A DNA stretch of 64,000 nucleotides, taken from Brachionus plicatilis (taxonomy: Eukaryota > Rotifera > Eurotatoria > Ploima > Brachionidae). A program made the position numbers and the translations under genes. The notes below the pieces were generated by a model, which was not told the DNA's origin, ran no database searches, and saw only the letters and a program-made list of their open reading frames with translations. The stretch spans positions 694,423 through 758,422 of the forward strand of contig QEOQ01000694.1 in assembly GCA_010279815.1 (NCBI GenBank), given 5' to 3'. This document shows positions 26,501-36,231 of the stretch, piece after piece. Position 1 is the stretch's first letter, and the number at the start of each line of letters is the position of its first letter.

Positions 26501-29500
26501 CTAAAAGCATTAGAAACCTTTACTCTAAGAACATAGTCACCAGGTTCTGGATGAGTATAGGTGTATGCAAAATCGCTTAGCCATGTTCCAGCAAACATAC
26601 GGCTCACACTTGGTTCTGAGCTTTTTTCGTTTCCGAAAAAAATTTCCACTTTCACATTGGTTCCTTTTTGGACTTTTACTGTATAATTAATTGCAGTAGG
26701 CTTAAACTCATAGACATAGTTGTTTTCAAAAGGAGATATTACTAGCTCAGGACTGACGAGAGGTGAGCTTATTTCAAAAATTTCGCTGACAGATACAAAA
26801 GATACCAAATTGTAAGCTTTGATGGACACATTTAAGATTCTCGCATAGCCATAATTAATAAGTAAACCACTATAACCAATTAGCCTAGCATCATCAAAGG
26901 TAGTTTCAGAATTAGTCACTGAATCTATCTCTAAAATTACTGATAAGTTCGTTCCGGTTTTAAAACGGAATCCAATTCTGTAAAAAACAATTGACAAATC
27001 AACTCCTTTTTCCAAGAGACCAAAGCCTGTTATTTCATCCTGAACAATGTGAATTAATTTTAGTTTAAGTGAATCTGTTCCTTGGTAGCATGTTATTGAA
27101 ACTGAATAATAGCCCGCTTTTGAGTATGTATACTTCACGTAATCATTATTTAAATCTTTTTCTTTATCTGTAAAATTAAAATTTTCCAAAGAGTCACCAA
27201 AGTTTGCCACACATGTATAGTCTTGAACAGTTCTTATTTTAAACAAAAATAAAGCTGATTGATTTGTTATCGATGTGCTCATATCTTGATCGCCAGAATG
27301 GAAATGAATTTCTTGTAAGCCTTGATTAATTGTATAATTAATTTGAGCTGATCTAAAAGAAACATTGTTCCATGCATCGAGTTTTATTAAATAAAAACCA
27401 GTTTTTAAAAATTTAAAAGTCATACAGTCCGACATTGAACTAGTCAGGTTTGAATTTATGCTCCATTGATATTCAATGTCTGATCCTGAGCTGGTTTTCG
27501 ATTTGAATTCGCATAGGCGATCCACACTACAAGAACGGAAATGAGGTTCAATTACTAAATCACTAATAGGCTCTATTATTGTAAAATTTTTAATTATGTC
27601 ATTTAAAATTTTTGAAGAATTTTGATCAAAAATCTGAAACTGGACAGATCTATTTCCGTGATTATTAAATGAGTTAAAGCTGTTTATTATATGATATTTT
27701 TCTGTATTGACCGAAAACATGATCCTTTCACTCAAATTTCGAATACTTGAATCATTTTTTGATATGCTGTAATCGAATCCATTTTGGTTGAACGGATTGA
27801 TTAATAGTTGACCATTACTAACCGGTTCTAATAAGATGAACCAATTTTGGCCAAGAAATTCATTAGTTTTGGATAGCTGGTTGGAATAAAATAGATTGTA
27901 TCCTCTTTTTAAAGTAAGATTAAAAGTCTTTCTGAAGATAATCGAGCTATTAAAGTGATCGGAGACATGAATATCATCACATGAAGTGGTGAACTTATTA
28001 AATTTATTTTTGCACTGATAAAGTTTTAAATCTGAGTTTTTACTCAAGTCTTCAAATTCAACCAGCTAAAAAAATGATTAAAATTTCGAAAATTCAGAAC
28101 AAAATTGTTACATGAAATTTTAAATTGAACTCATCATTTGAGTATACTTCTATTGATTTTAAAAAGCACGCTTCCATTATTTGACCATTAAATAAAGTGT
28201 AATACCAATTAGGATCAAGTGAAATTGTTTGGATTTGTGATTTCACAATATTTTGAGAAACTGGCGAACCATATAAATTTATGAGAGGTTCTAAATTTGT
28301 AATTATAATTTCTATTTTTTAAAGATTAAATTTTCATACTTGGAATTTTTAAATTCTCCATAAATCCATTATCAAATGTAATCATGATGTCTGCTTCTGA
28401 ATATCCAAAAATTTCAATTTGGCATCGAAAATTTTCATCTGATGAAATCATCAATGGACAATCAGCATTCAATGATTCAATCACATGTTTGCTGTCGATT
28501 TTTAAGACTCTTGTTTTATCCTATTAATTTTAAAAATAAATTAAATTATTTTCAAAGGTGAATTTTGTTGTCACTAAGAGGCGAATTGGACATTAGCACT
28601 TGAAAATTGTTATTAGTTTTTCAAAAATGTTTATTTTACGATAATTTTTATATTTAATTTAATAATGCGTTGTTGAAATAATCCTTAGAACAAATCTTAG
28701 GAGAAATATTTAATGATTTAAAATATTTCAAATAGCACAAAAAATTTAAGATATTTTTAATCAATTTAAGATATTTAGCCAGTGAAGTTATTCCATTTTT
28801 TGTTTTTACATAGCGGTGAAGTTTGGAGCAAAAATTTTTAGCATAAGAATCAAAAGCTTAATTAATTCAAAAAAGTAAAAAGAATCTTATAATTTGGTAA
28901 TGTTTCAATCAATATTCGTTCTATCCTTCCAAATTTAAAAATTTATTAAACTTTTTGCTTTTGTTTATTTTTAACGAATTAGGTTTAAAAAATGTTTAAC
29001 ATTTATTTAAAATTATATTAAAATAATTTTTAATAACTAAAATAAAAGTTTCTTCATCTTTTTAAAATATATTTCGCAACAGTATTAAATTAAAATAGTC
29101 AACTTACCAAATCTGATATATGATTATGTACTGTAGCAATTACTTGAATGTATTCCAAGTCATTCGAGGGTATAAATTGTAAGACAGAAACATTTGTTGA
29201 ATTTAGATCTTTTGATCCATCATAAGAACTGATAATTCCATAATTATTAATTGTGTAAAGTATAGGAGCTTCCGAGATAATTTCCAAAGAAAATTGGTTA
29301 TTTGATTTATTTTCTAAACCAATCTCCAAATTCTAGAAAAAAATTATTAATTTGGAAGATCGAGGAATTTCCAGCTTACATGAATGAAAATTTGAGTTGA
29401 GTAAACTAAAATTGACATATCTGAACCGCAATAATAATTTGGATCACCTTGGCATACATAATTTTGACAATTCTCATCTAATATTTTTTCCATTTTAACT

Positions 29501-29822
29501 TCAATTCCTCTTTTACAGAAACACAAATTATTTTTTTCAATTGAGGCAAGTTCAAATCCCATAAGGAAACAGCCTTTTTGGCATTCAATGGGGCTAATTA
29601 TTTCGCCGGATGAATGCGGAGAAAAAGTATTAAATTCATGGTCAAATACTTTGCTCTCAAAGCATCCAATAAATCCTTTATTTTAAAATAAAAATTTTTA
29701 ACTATAGGTTAACTCCTCAAAAAAAATATTATTTATTATTTACCTGGCTTGTATATAAACTGACCATTCGAACAATTGAAAAGCACGATTGTTAAAACTA
29801 AAATAAATTTAGGAAAATTCAT
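7094..29822 (-). CDS. polycystin-1-like receptor-channel (gene A), complete, 20 exons
   Basis: Minus-strand exons: 29744-29822, 29380-29675, 29108-29332, 28340-28520, 28112-28290, 26010-28065, 25393-25581, 25123-25340, 24915-25074, 23908-24050, 21137-22362, 20854-21071, 16907-17697, 16675-16851, 16339-16579, 14708-15084, 13550-14655, 11795-12394, 10437-11200, 7094-8586. All junctions are GT-AG and phases agree, giving 10,719 nt (3,572 aa plus stop). Order: signal peptide (1-20), WSC (about 27-125), PKD-type repeats (to about 1140), REJ region (about 1150-2000), GPS with HLT at 2488-2490, first TM (about 2513-2534), PLAT (about 2552-2680), ten more TM segments and a polycystin channel (about 3060-3500). 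Family members self-cleave at the GPS and act at the cell surface or cilia, often with polycystin-2-type partners. Length and 11 TM segments fit polycystin-1. Exon ends may be off by a base; the frame check argues against larger errors. Confidence 0.9.
9723..9875 (-). pseudogene. 50-codon C2H2 finger ORF inside intron 19 of gene A
   Basis: A short intact frame on the minus strand reads MAAISTSQETLNVV at its start and has one finger: CEIC, a GVKLHIA stretch, then H-x4-H near the end (HIAKKHKN). The C-x2-C ... G-(V/L)-x2-H-x4-H spacing resembles the single fingers near the N terminus of some non-LTR retrotransposon proteins. About 150 bp further along, at 9495-9600, gtgaac and gttcac motifs alternate. 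I cannot name the element, and a chance ORF is possible. Confidence 0.4.
13550..14655 (-). CDS. gene A exon 17: GPS, first TM and PLAT start
   Basis: The GPS motif is well kept: a CYYLDD cysteine, GWWTSHGIEV tryptophans, then THCMTKHLTEFAGG, with HLT as the expected autoproteolysis site. A hydrophobic span (VIYSTVIVLTCVYFLFVIW) follows, then the beginning of a PLAT/LH2 domain (YFYEVTVFSGSRTNA). The domain continues in the next exon with YVRVWHDNSGEGNKASWYLK and NWLAVEK. All residues needed for cleavage look intact. Confidence 0.9.
15411..15905. repeat. fold-back element in intron 15 of gene A
   Basis: The arms at about 15411-15580 and 15735-15905 are inverted copies sharing ggcattgtgaattttggtac, atgccaaagcttaagttc and gtagcaactgatacatcctt. 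Between them, about 15575-15690, is a diverged third copy in the same direction as the left arm. It is therefore more than a simple palindrome. Confidence 0.75.
15955..16230 (+). pseudogene. LINE reverse transcriptase fragment in intron 15 of gene A
   Basis: Plus-strand frames broken by shifts give KADVGASVEILNSHFKKI and then IPQDWLKGLIVKLSKKGN. These resemble the segment before and around motif 1 of CR1/jockey-type non-LTR reverse transcriptases (I-P-x-D-W ... G-x-I-x-x-L-x-K-K-G-D). Base composition is less AT-rich than the flanks. It abuts the fold-back element on its left. Confidence 0.6.
17747..17895. repeat. 149-bp hAT-type MITE
   Basis: The ends agacttgggcaaaagtca and tgacttttgcccgagtct are inverted, with attaaat flanking on both sides (TSD of 7-8 bp). 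The inside is made of gacttgact-type direct and inverted motifs. It lies in intron 12 of gene A, just beyond the acceptor of exon 13. Confidence 0.75.
19140..20440. mobile_element. degenerate element with ttgaca subterminal repeats and AT-hook fragment
   Basis: From 19850 to 20400 the motif tgtcaatt (left) and its complement aattgaca (right) recur many times, as in subterminal arrays of DNA transposons. Between them a plus-strand frame reads SKKVSIYVLEDDHSDPKF (about 20057-20153). To the left, minus-strand sequence at 19150-19290 reads KRRKRLEEQEPEEYTESLIE and, after a one-base shift, an AT-hook KKRGRPAGSK. I could not define exact ends or a TSD, so the extent is approximate. Confidence 0.45.
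20562..20795. repeat. ggcaaaatg-family MITE, copy 1, 8-bp TSD
   Basis: The termini ggcaaaatgtaatttattgt and acaataaattacattttgcc are perfectly inverted, and ttagaaag flanks both sides exactly (20554-20561, 20796-20803). The 8-bp TSD suggests a hAT superfamily MITE. It sits in intron 12 of gene A, about 60 bp from exon 12. A second copy is at 50925-51242. Confidence 0.85.
21137..22362 (-). CDS. gene A exon 11: core of the REJ module
   Basis: This exon encodes a long cysteine-poor extracellular segment. The stretch CNRPQVEIENRSSFFYHPR, followed by SKRFSIVGITKINC and QWTLFSV, matches the usual REJ order (C-x-P-P-x-V ... R-S-x-R-F-x-I-x(n)-C ... W). The REJ module continues in exon 12 (C-x4-C pairs) and exon 13 (NKPPKNGSCGISPLSGFSG, then WYDSDGFVDRYEFY). 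REJ regions link the PKD repeats to the GPS in polycystin-1. Confidence 0.85.
22545..23369 (+). pseudogene. LINE RT and C-terminal remnant flanked by 61-bp direct repeats
   Basis: In intron 10 of gene A, plus-strand frames with several shifts give LGLPQGSVLGPLFFLIFVNY, then FADDTIIRM (the catalytic F-A-D-D motif), then LLGFIIDxDLNF and RKLFSI, ending with LKTFIFPYFDNCSTLLWYF. This is the order found in CR1/jockey-type LINE ends. The remnant lies between two 61-bp copies (22545-22605 and 23309-23369, one mismatch seen) starting atcaagagattaatattgaa. The coding part is about 22745-23250. Confidence 0.7.
24051..24914. other. intron 9 of gene A, no element recognised
   Basis: About 860 bp of AT-rich sequence. 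I see no open frame, inverted ends or RNA gene. Confidence 0.4.
26010..28065 (-). CDS. gene A exon 6: PKD-repeat region
   Basis: One 2,056-nt exon encodes about 685 residues of beta-rich ectodomain. PKD-type strand ends recur: FYLIKLDAWNNVS, YYSVSITCYQGT, DYVLRVKVSNAFS and FRPILLIENEIS, each at the end of a unit of roughly 80-90 residues. A further one (IYKVNVTIFNKVS) is in exon 8. Many N-x-S/T sites are visible. PKD repeats are mechanically stable Ig-like folds; role here inferred from the family only. Confidence 0.85.
29380..29675 (-). CDS. gene A exon 2: WSC domain
   Basis: Reads FIGCFESKVF, then C-x3-C (CQKGC), LCFCKRG, ENCQNYVCQGDP and YYCGSDMSILVYST, the cysteine and glycine pattern of a WSC domain. 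It is preceded by a separate signal-peptide exon (MNFPKFILVLTIVLFNCSNG). Gene B has the same two-exon arrangement. Confidence 0.88.
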
Positions 29823-31560
29823 GTTTACATACAAAATAAAAATTTTATAGAATTAAATTCGAACAATGTAAGGAAATTTAAAGAAAATTTTTAATAAAAT
29901 TTTTTTAATAAAAGAATACTTCAACTTAATTACGTTTAATTAAAAAAATTTATTACTAACTGTTATATACATCAGATTTTTTATTAATTTTATTTTTTTG
30001 AAAAAAATTAGTATAGATGAGAAAAAAACGGCTAAATTTAAAATTGTAAAACTTAGATTATTTTAAAATATTAAAATACTGAGAATACTTGAAAATAAAA
30101 TATTGATTTAAATTCATGATATAATTTCTTAATAATTTTTAGATTTAAAAAAAATAAAATAAAAAACAGAAACAAATTTTATTTTAGTTTTAGATTGAAA
30201 TGTTTGTGTGAATTTTTTATTTAAATTAATCTTCAAAAATTAAATTCATTAATCTCGAAATATTTTCCTTTTGTCAGAATAAGAAACGCTTAATCATCAA
30301 ACTTCTCTCATTTTTGATATGATTAGATTTTAATTCCATTGACAAATTAAATTAAGATTTGTTTATAAAAAAGGATTGTAAAATTTAATAGACAATTAAA
30401 TATCTATTATATAATTAAGTAAAAAATTCAGTCTCTTGTATACATAAAACTTAATTATTTCATGTGCCCCAAATATTGAATAAAATACCCCAAATTTATT
30501 AGAATTACACCAATTAATAAGAAAACGATTAAGATTATTTAACATAAAAAATAAGATGAAGTCAAAATAGCATTTTATAGAGTCAGTTGGTTCAGTATTA
30601 TGACATTCACAGCACCATTCAATCACAAAAAACTGAATGATTAGTAATATTCATTGCAATTTATATGAATATAAGTCAAATCTTTAAATTTTGAAACTGT
30701 TTAATGAAAGAAGTAATTTCTCTATAAAATATTTTGCATTTTTTATTTAAAAAATGCCCCAGATTCAGCGATGAAAAAAAAATGAATATAAAAGAATAAA
30801 ATTATAAATGAACGATATACATAATTTCTACCTTTTTTCATTTTCAATTTGTTGTTTTTGTAAAACTTTTTTTGGACATTACGAAATATAGACACAGGGT
30901 CGCCATTTAGGAGAGATGCCCACTGTACCCATTACAAGCTCCTCTAAAAATTTAATTTTCGAGTCTTCCCTGAGAGGATACCGTTTTTTTTTCTCTTTTT
31001 TAATCAATTATAATATTTACTCTTATAAGGATTATCTCATTATTAATAAACTATAAAAAAATATAATCATCTTTAAAAAAATAAAAATTAACACAAAAAG
31101 TTAGACTCAAACTTTTTATCGAAATATGGAAGGTTATTTCATATTGTAAAAAAATCAAATATCCAATGCTTTTTATATTTTTTTTAACCGAATTGCTAAA
31201 AAACTTAATTAGCTTTGATTTTGAGACCATGTTTGCCAATAAATGTGACAATTTAGTTATTTTTGATCTCACTAAAGAAAGACTACCTAAAAATAACCAA
31301 AATAGAAAAAAATGAGGTAAAACCGAGAAAATTATCGGATTTAATTTATTTTTTTTTATTAAAATTAATATTTGAGAAGTTTTCCTAAATTGATAAATAT
31401 TTATAGAATTATATAAACAAATATATTTTAGAATACTTATTCAATTTAAAAGCAAAAAAACAAGAAAATTAGGAAATTTTCGAAAATCAGACAGTTGAGA
31501 TAAAGTAGTGTAAATGGGGTTGTGTAGATTTCTTTAATAATTTGATTAAAAAGCTGGAAT
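29823..31560. other. intergenic, upstream of gene A
   Basis: AT-rich with no gene recognised. It must hold the promoter of gene A, but no core motif stands out. One short GC-richer patch at about 30893-30985 (gggtcgccatttaggagaga ... gtcttccctgagaggatacc) breaks the composition; I cannot identify it. Confidence 0.4.
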
Positions 31561-31565
31561 AAAAA

Positions 31566-31571
31566 TTTATT
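31566..31571 (-). terminator. poly(A) signal of B4GALT-like gene 1
   Basis: AATAAA on the minus strand, about 27 nt beyond the stop codon at 31598. Confidence 0.55.
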
Positions 31572-31597
31572 TTTTGGTTAGGGAAACAGATAAATTT

Positions 31598-32728
31598 TTA
31601 TTTATTTGTATCTGTTCCGACATCTAATATTATATACGTAAATAAAGGCAGTTTTACAATTGCTTTTAAACAATAATTAACTGAATTCAAACCATCATTT
31701 TGATATTTGTCTTTTCCTTCACGCAAAAGTTTAACTCTCAAAGAATTTTTTTTTTGCTTTTCATGTGTTAACATCTTATAAACAGTGTTATTCTTTGGTC
31801 GATCAAAACCTAAGTGTGTAGATCGTAGTCTGTAAAACATATCGTCATCTTCAGCCCCTAAAAAGAATTTTTGTTTTAATTAAAAAATATATAACTTAAA
31901 CAACCAACAAACCCCATCCCCAGAATCTATTCGAATAACCATTGACTTGAACATAATTTTCAATTCTGAAAAAAATTACACCACCAACAAGTATCGGGTA
32001 GTAAATTCGGTAATCTGACTTTCCGACAATTATTGACAAGTGCTTTGGACGCTTTTCAGGGCAAGTATAAAAGTTCATAAAACCTAAATAAGTGAAAAAT
32101 TTTGTATAAAAAATGAGTGAAAATATTGAAATTTACTTGTGGGAAGCAGATCTACATCATGATAAACAATGCATTCAAAATCAGATGCTAGAGTGAAATT
32201 TTTGGTTGATTTTTGGATGATTTCAATAAAAGCAGCATTGTTTACTTTGCCTTTGTTAAATTTGTCACTGTTTACTTGCTCGACTACGAAAATTGTGTAC
32301 TTTAGCCTTTGCTTTTGGAGAAAAGGATGCATGTTGTACAAAAACACTCTGAGATTATGTTCACGATTTTTGTATGGAATGACTATGGCAACACGGCTAA
32401 CAGGCTCACAATCTTTTGGTTCAAATTGTCCACCAATATTTAAATTATTCATAAAACTCAAGTCTTCTTCTGTTCTGTCGTAATTTATTTCGGTTTGGAA
32501 CGGCTGGAAATTTTGCGTAAAATTCGTTTTTATCAAAACGTTTTCATGTGGATTTATGAAGCTAATGTCACATTTTGTTTTCGTATTATTAGATGACTCA
32601 AAGATTGAATTATTAATGCTTGTTTTTTTTTGTATCGATTTATTTTTTTCAAAATAATTCTGAATCCTTAATAAATAAAATATTGCTATTATGTAAAAAA
32701 AAAATAGAAAAAACTGCTTTTTCCTCAT
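31598..32728 (-). CDS. beta-1,4-galactosyltransferase-family enzyme, copy 1
   Basis: Exons 32137-32728, 31913-32083 and 31598-31857 join in frame to 340 aa plus stop. It is a type II membrane protein: short basic start, TM FFLFFFYIIAIFYLL, stem, then the catalytic domain. Visible motifs: VAIVIPYKNREHNLRVFL, FNKGKVNNAAF (family F-N-R-A/G-K), YHDVDLLP (metal-binding D-x-D), VNGYSNRFWGWG then AEDDD (usually GEDDD), M-x2-H in YKMLTH and DGLNSVNY. These enzymes transfer Gal or GalNAc from UDP-sugar to GlcNAc in the Golgi. The position equal to human B4GALT1 Tyr289 reads Leu (ILVGGV), which may favour GalNAc as in invertebrate relatives. The G-to-A change in WGWGGEDDD is odd. A paralogue lies 21 kb away. 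Confidence 0.9.
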
Positions 32729-32938
32729 CTAAATTTATGATTTAAATTGTTTGTAGATTCAACTTTTAAATTGAGAAAAATATAGAACATTAGATTTTTT
32801 TTAGCTTAATATTTTTATTTTAAAAATTGTTAGAGAATAAAATTATAAAAATACAATTTTTAGTTTTTCTGCTAAATAATTTAAATTTTGAATTACCTTG
32901 GTACTTGTTCTGTTATTATATAATTAAAATTCTGATAC

Positions 32939-33946
32939 ATAAAATATATTTCTATTTGATTTTTAGTAACATATTTTTATTGCTCATGAAAAGAAAATTT
33001 GAAGAAAATATTATTTCTATTCAAGATTACATTTAATTTAAAATTTACAAATTTCAACCAACAATTACGTCGAAACATATTTTTGTGAAATTGTTAAATT
33101 TTATGAACAACTAGTCAATTTGACCATATCATTTACCTGGACAATTTAATTTGAAAATTATCAAACTAAAAGTAAAATTGTCCATATTTTGACACTGTCA
33201 TTTCATTATTTTTTAAATCAACAAATTTGAATTGGCATAATTTGAATATTATTTGAACAAGTGTAAATGAAAATTTCTTTCACTGTTTGTATTTGTTTAT
33301 AGTTCAAGTAAAATTACGATTCCTGTAAATGTTATAGTTGAAGAGCTTTTGAACTCGGTACCAAATGATAATGATGCCCCTAAAAAGAAAAAAGGGCGTC
33401 CAAAAAAAGTTGTATCTGATACTGATCCTATTGAAGCAACTTCAAATGAAATTTTAAAGAAAGACACAACAAAAAAAAACAATATAATTTAAGGAATAAA
33501 TAATCCAAAAATAACTTTCTTTTTTTCAATATTAAGTAATTAATGAATTTCAAAATGACCTTAATATGAATTTATTTTCGAAATAATAAATACATTATAT
33601 CTAAATAATTTTTTTTATTATCTTAAAAATTATTTGTCCAGCTAATAACTTGATTGTCCAGTTAATAATTGAATTTTCCTGATAATAATGACTAATTCAA
33701 TTAGTCAAAATTTTTTGTCCTGGTAAGTGACATGGTCAAATTGTCCGGTCAGGTGACAAGACCCATAAAACTATGTTTCTATTTGAATTTTAGTAACATA
33801 TTTTTATTGCTCATGAAAAGAAAATTTGAAGAAAATATTAATTTCTATTCAAGATTAAATTTAATTTAAAATATACAAATTTCAACCAACAATTACGTCG
33901 AAATACAGTTTTGTGAAATTGTTAAATTTTATGAACAACTAGTCAA
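32939..33946 (+). mobile_element. DNA element with AT-hook exon between 180-bp direct repeats
   Basis: Two direct copies (about 32939-33118 and 33764-33946) share gtaacatatttttattgctc, gaaaagaaaatttgaagaaa and gaacaactagtcaa. Between them is a unit with inverted ends: gtcaatttgacca ... acctggacaa on the left and ttgtcctggtaagtgacatg gtcaaattgtcc on the right. Inside, an exon-like frame at 33303-33492 follows a ttgtttatag acceptor. The repeats are far too long to be a target-site duplication, so an unequal or tandem event is also needed. Confidence 0.55.
33303..33492 (+). CDS. AT-hook protein exon (element-borne, possibly partial)
   Basis: This 63-codon plus-strand frame ends in a stop. It contains PKKKKGRPKKVVSDTDPIEA, an AT-hook (G-R-P core with flanking lysines) that would bind the minor groove of AT-rich DNA. 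There is no in-frame ATG before it within the exon, and an acceptor-like tag precedes it, so the start would be on an upstream exon I could not find. It lies within the inverted-end element described above. Confidence 0.4.
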
Positions 33947-34429
33947 AAGATGCATAGTAACAACAATTAAAAGTCATGTACTTTTTGTAAATTTTTCCAA
34001 AAAGTCAAAGAAAAGACTTGTACTTTAAAAAAACTCCAAGACAAGTTTTTGAGTAACAGACTCAACTTAATGCTTTCTTAGAGAAAAATCAAGTGGATAT
34101 AATTGATGAGTATGACAAATCTGGTGAATTTGAAGCTTTTGATTGTGATGATTAAACTAAACCGACTTTTCAGACTCAGAAACTGAATCTGATTCTGACT
34201 GAATTTTGTTTGTTATGTATTCAATATTAGTCCGTTCTTTTTTATGTTTGATAGTTAAAGGAGTTTATTTTCTAATAATTAGTTAAAATATATGTATTTT
34301 ATAATTTATAAAATATTTTAAAAACTAAAAATAATTTTATTATAGATGTTTGACTTAATTTCCTTCACATATTCTAGATAATATCCCAGAGAACATCACA
34401 ATTGAATAAAAAGGCTTATATAAAATAAT

Positions 34430-34455
34430 GGGTCTACGCGGTTATGTTATCAGCC
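34430..34455. repeat. single terminal repeat of the 380-2040 hAT family
   Basis: The sequence gggtctacgcggttatgtta tcagcc closely matches the outermost part of the right end of the hAT element at 380-2040 (minus-strand reading gactacccggttatgtta). No partner end was found nearby. The tRNA-Glu fragment begins directly at its inner side. Confidence 0.6.
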
Positions 34456-34509
34456 AACCCGGGCTGCCTGCGTGAAAGGCAGGAATCCTAACCACTAGAC
34501 CATATGGGA
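34456..34509 (-). pseudogene. truncated tRNA-Glu(TTC), 54 of about 72 nt
   Basis: Minus strand: acceptor TCCCATA, D arm GGTCTAGTGGTTAGGATT, anticodon arm CCTGCCTTTCACGCAGG with anticodon TTC, variable AGC, and the start of the T arm (CCCGGGTT). The match to tRNA-Glu is otherwise complete, then it is cut off in the T loop, where a hAT-type end begins. It cannot form a mature tRNA. Confidence 0.85.
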
Positions 34510-34932
34510 TTACATATATAGATATCAAAAACTTTATTAAATAATCAGAGCATATGACAGCTAATTTTTTTTATTTTTATCTTTAAATCTTCTTAGTTTT
34601 TTGTTCGTGTAAACTTTATAAAAGTAAAAGTAAAATTAAAGTTCTAAAATTATTCTTTAAATTTCTTTGCCAGGGCTAGTAAAATGTATTTGAGGGGTCA
34701 AAATAAAATAATTCTTTTGGAATGATAGATGCTGTTTTCCAAAATTTAGATTTTATTCGATTTTTACTAATTTTTCTTAAAAATTTATTCAAATTAATAG
34801 GATTTTAAATAATTTTTTTCTCATAATAAATTTGAACATTAAAAATATTTCAAAACCAAACATCACCAATGGTACCGTCTGAATATTCATTTGGTTTCAT
34901 TTTTTGTGTTTGCATTAGTCTTTCGGGTCTAG

Positions 34933-35187
34933 TCGGTTAGGTGAACTATGGTTCATCTTTTACTGGAACAATTTTTGTTCTCAGGTTTTATGAACCATTA
35001 GTTCACCTAAATTAAAAACTGTTCTTCTAATATTAAAGTTTTTCACCTAATTTGACATTTGATCACTTAATTCTATTTTGGCTCACCTTTAAATGAACAA
35101 AAAATATAGGTGAACTTTTAGTTCACAAAACCCGAGAACAATAATTGTCTGCATAAAAGATAAACTATGGTTCATCTATCCGATTAG
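34933..35187. repeat. fold-back MITE with gttcacct motifs
   Basis: The outer arms read tcggttaggtgaactatggt tcatctttta and, inverted, taaaagataaactatggttc atctatccga. Inner arms with gttctcaggttttatgaacc and its counterpart also pair. Centre about 35010-35090. Confidence 0.75.
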
Positions 35188-35189
35188 AC

Positions 35190-36060
35190 ATAGTTTTTCA
35201 ACGATTTCATATTAAGAAAAAACTAAATGAATTTTTTATCTTTTTTTTCTTTTTAATTATTTTTTTTATTATTTTATCTTATTTAACTTTATTTTTAATT
35301 TTTTTGTTTTAAATATTTTTATTTTGAAACTTTCAGACTGAAAGTTTGGAGAGGTACAGACAAATAAGTAAATTATTTAAAAGTTAAATAAAGAATTTAA
35401 AATATTTTTTTCAGGTTTTCAAATAAATTAAACTCATTCTATTTATTAAAGAGTTAAGTTTCAAATATGAAAATGCTTGCAATATTAGCTTTAAATTATT
35501 TTTTTTTGAAACTGAAAAAGATATTTGAAACATCGCACTTTTGCAATGTTATTTCAACATTCGATACATTTTATAATACAAACAAAAAAAATTAAATCAT
35601 TTCAATTTAAACATAATTTTTTTTTAAATGTAGCAACTTTATTTTTCAAAAAGATAATATTTTATATTGCTTAAATTTAAAGGCCAACAAAGAGAATCTA
35701 AAATTTTATAAACATGAAATCGGAAAAAATCATTTTTTAAAAAAATTTAAAAAATAGATGATATAAAAATATAGTAAATACATATAGTAAATACAAAAAA
35801 ATATAGTGCTTTTATTTTACATGGTTCTTACAGAAATTTGTGTAATTTATTTAAAATTACGTATAATGTTAAAAATCTAAAAAAGAGCGAAAAATTAAAA
35901 TTTTTTGGCTGAAATTGAATTTTGATTTCTTACATTATTTGTTGTAAATACTGGTAATTTTTTGCAAAAATTAATAATTCTTTTAAGAAATTGTAAAAAA
36001 ATTCACAATTTTAAATTTTAAATCATCAATTGTTTAAAAGTTTTTTCTTAATGGCTCTTC
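35190..36060. other. AT-rich spacer, nothing recognised
   Basis: Homopolymer-rich sequence with no open frame, paired ends or RNA gene visible. Confidence 0.4.
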
Positions 36061-36065
36061 CTAAA

Positions 36066-36215
36066 TTGTTACAGTACAAATTAACTTGTACGCATTTTGT
36101 TCTTCGACTCTTTCTTTCCTCGACTCTTGGTCAACTATTCCAGTAGGGAAAGGAAGAGGAAGAGTCGAGGAAAAGAAATGCACAAGTTAGTTAAAAATTG
36201 TACTGTAAATTGAAC
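36066..36215. repeat. 150-bp fold-back
   Basis: The left arm has ttacagtacaaattaacttg, a gcattttgttcttcgactct block and ttcctcgactctt; the right arm has the inverted partners (aagagtcgaggaaa ... gcacaagttagttaaaaatt gtactgtaa). The loop is about 20 bp. Confidence 0.75.
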
Positions 36216-36231
36216 TAATAAAGTAAGAATT

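Noticed and set aside
30893..30985. Small structured RNA in the GC patch upstream of gene A
   Set aside because: A short aggag/ctcct pairing is possible, but no known snRNA, tRNA or 5S pattern was found.
32169..32483. 104-codon plus-strand frame, repeated almost identically at 53863-54177
   Set aside because: It is the antisense shadow of exon 1 of the two glycosyltransferase genes; its conservation follows from the sense-strand identity.
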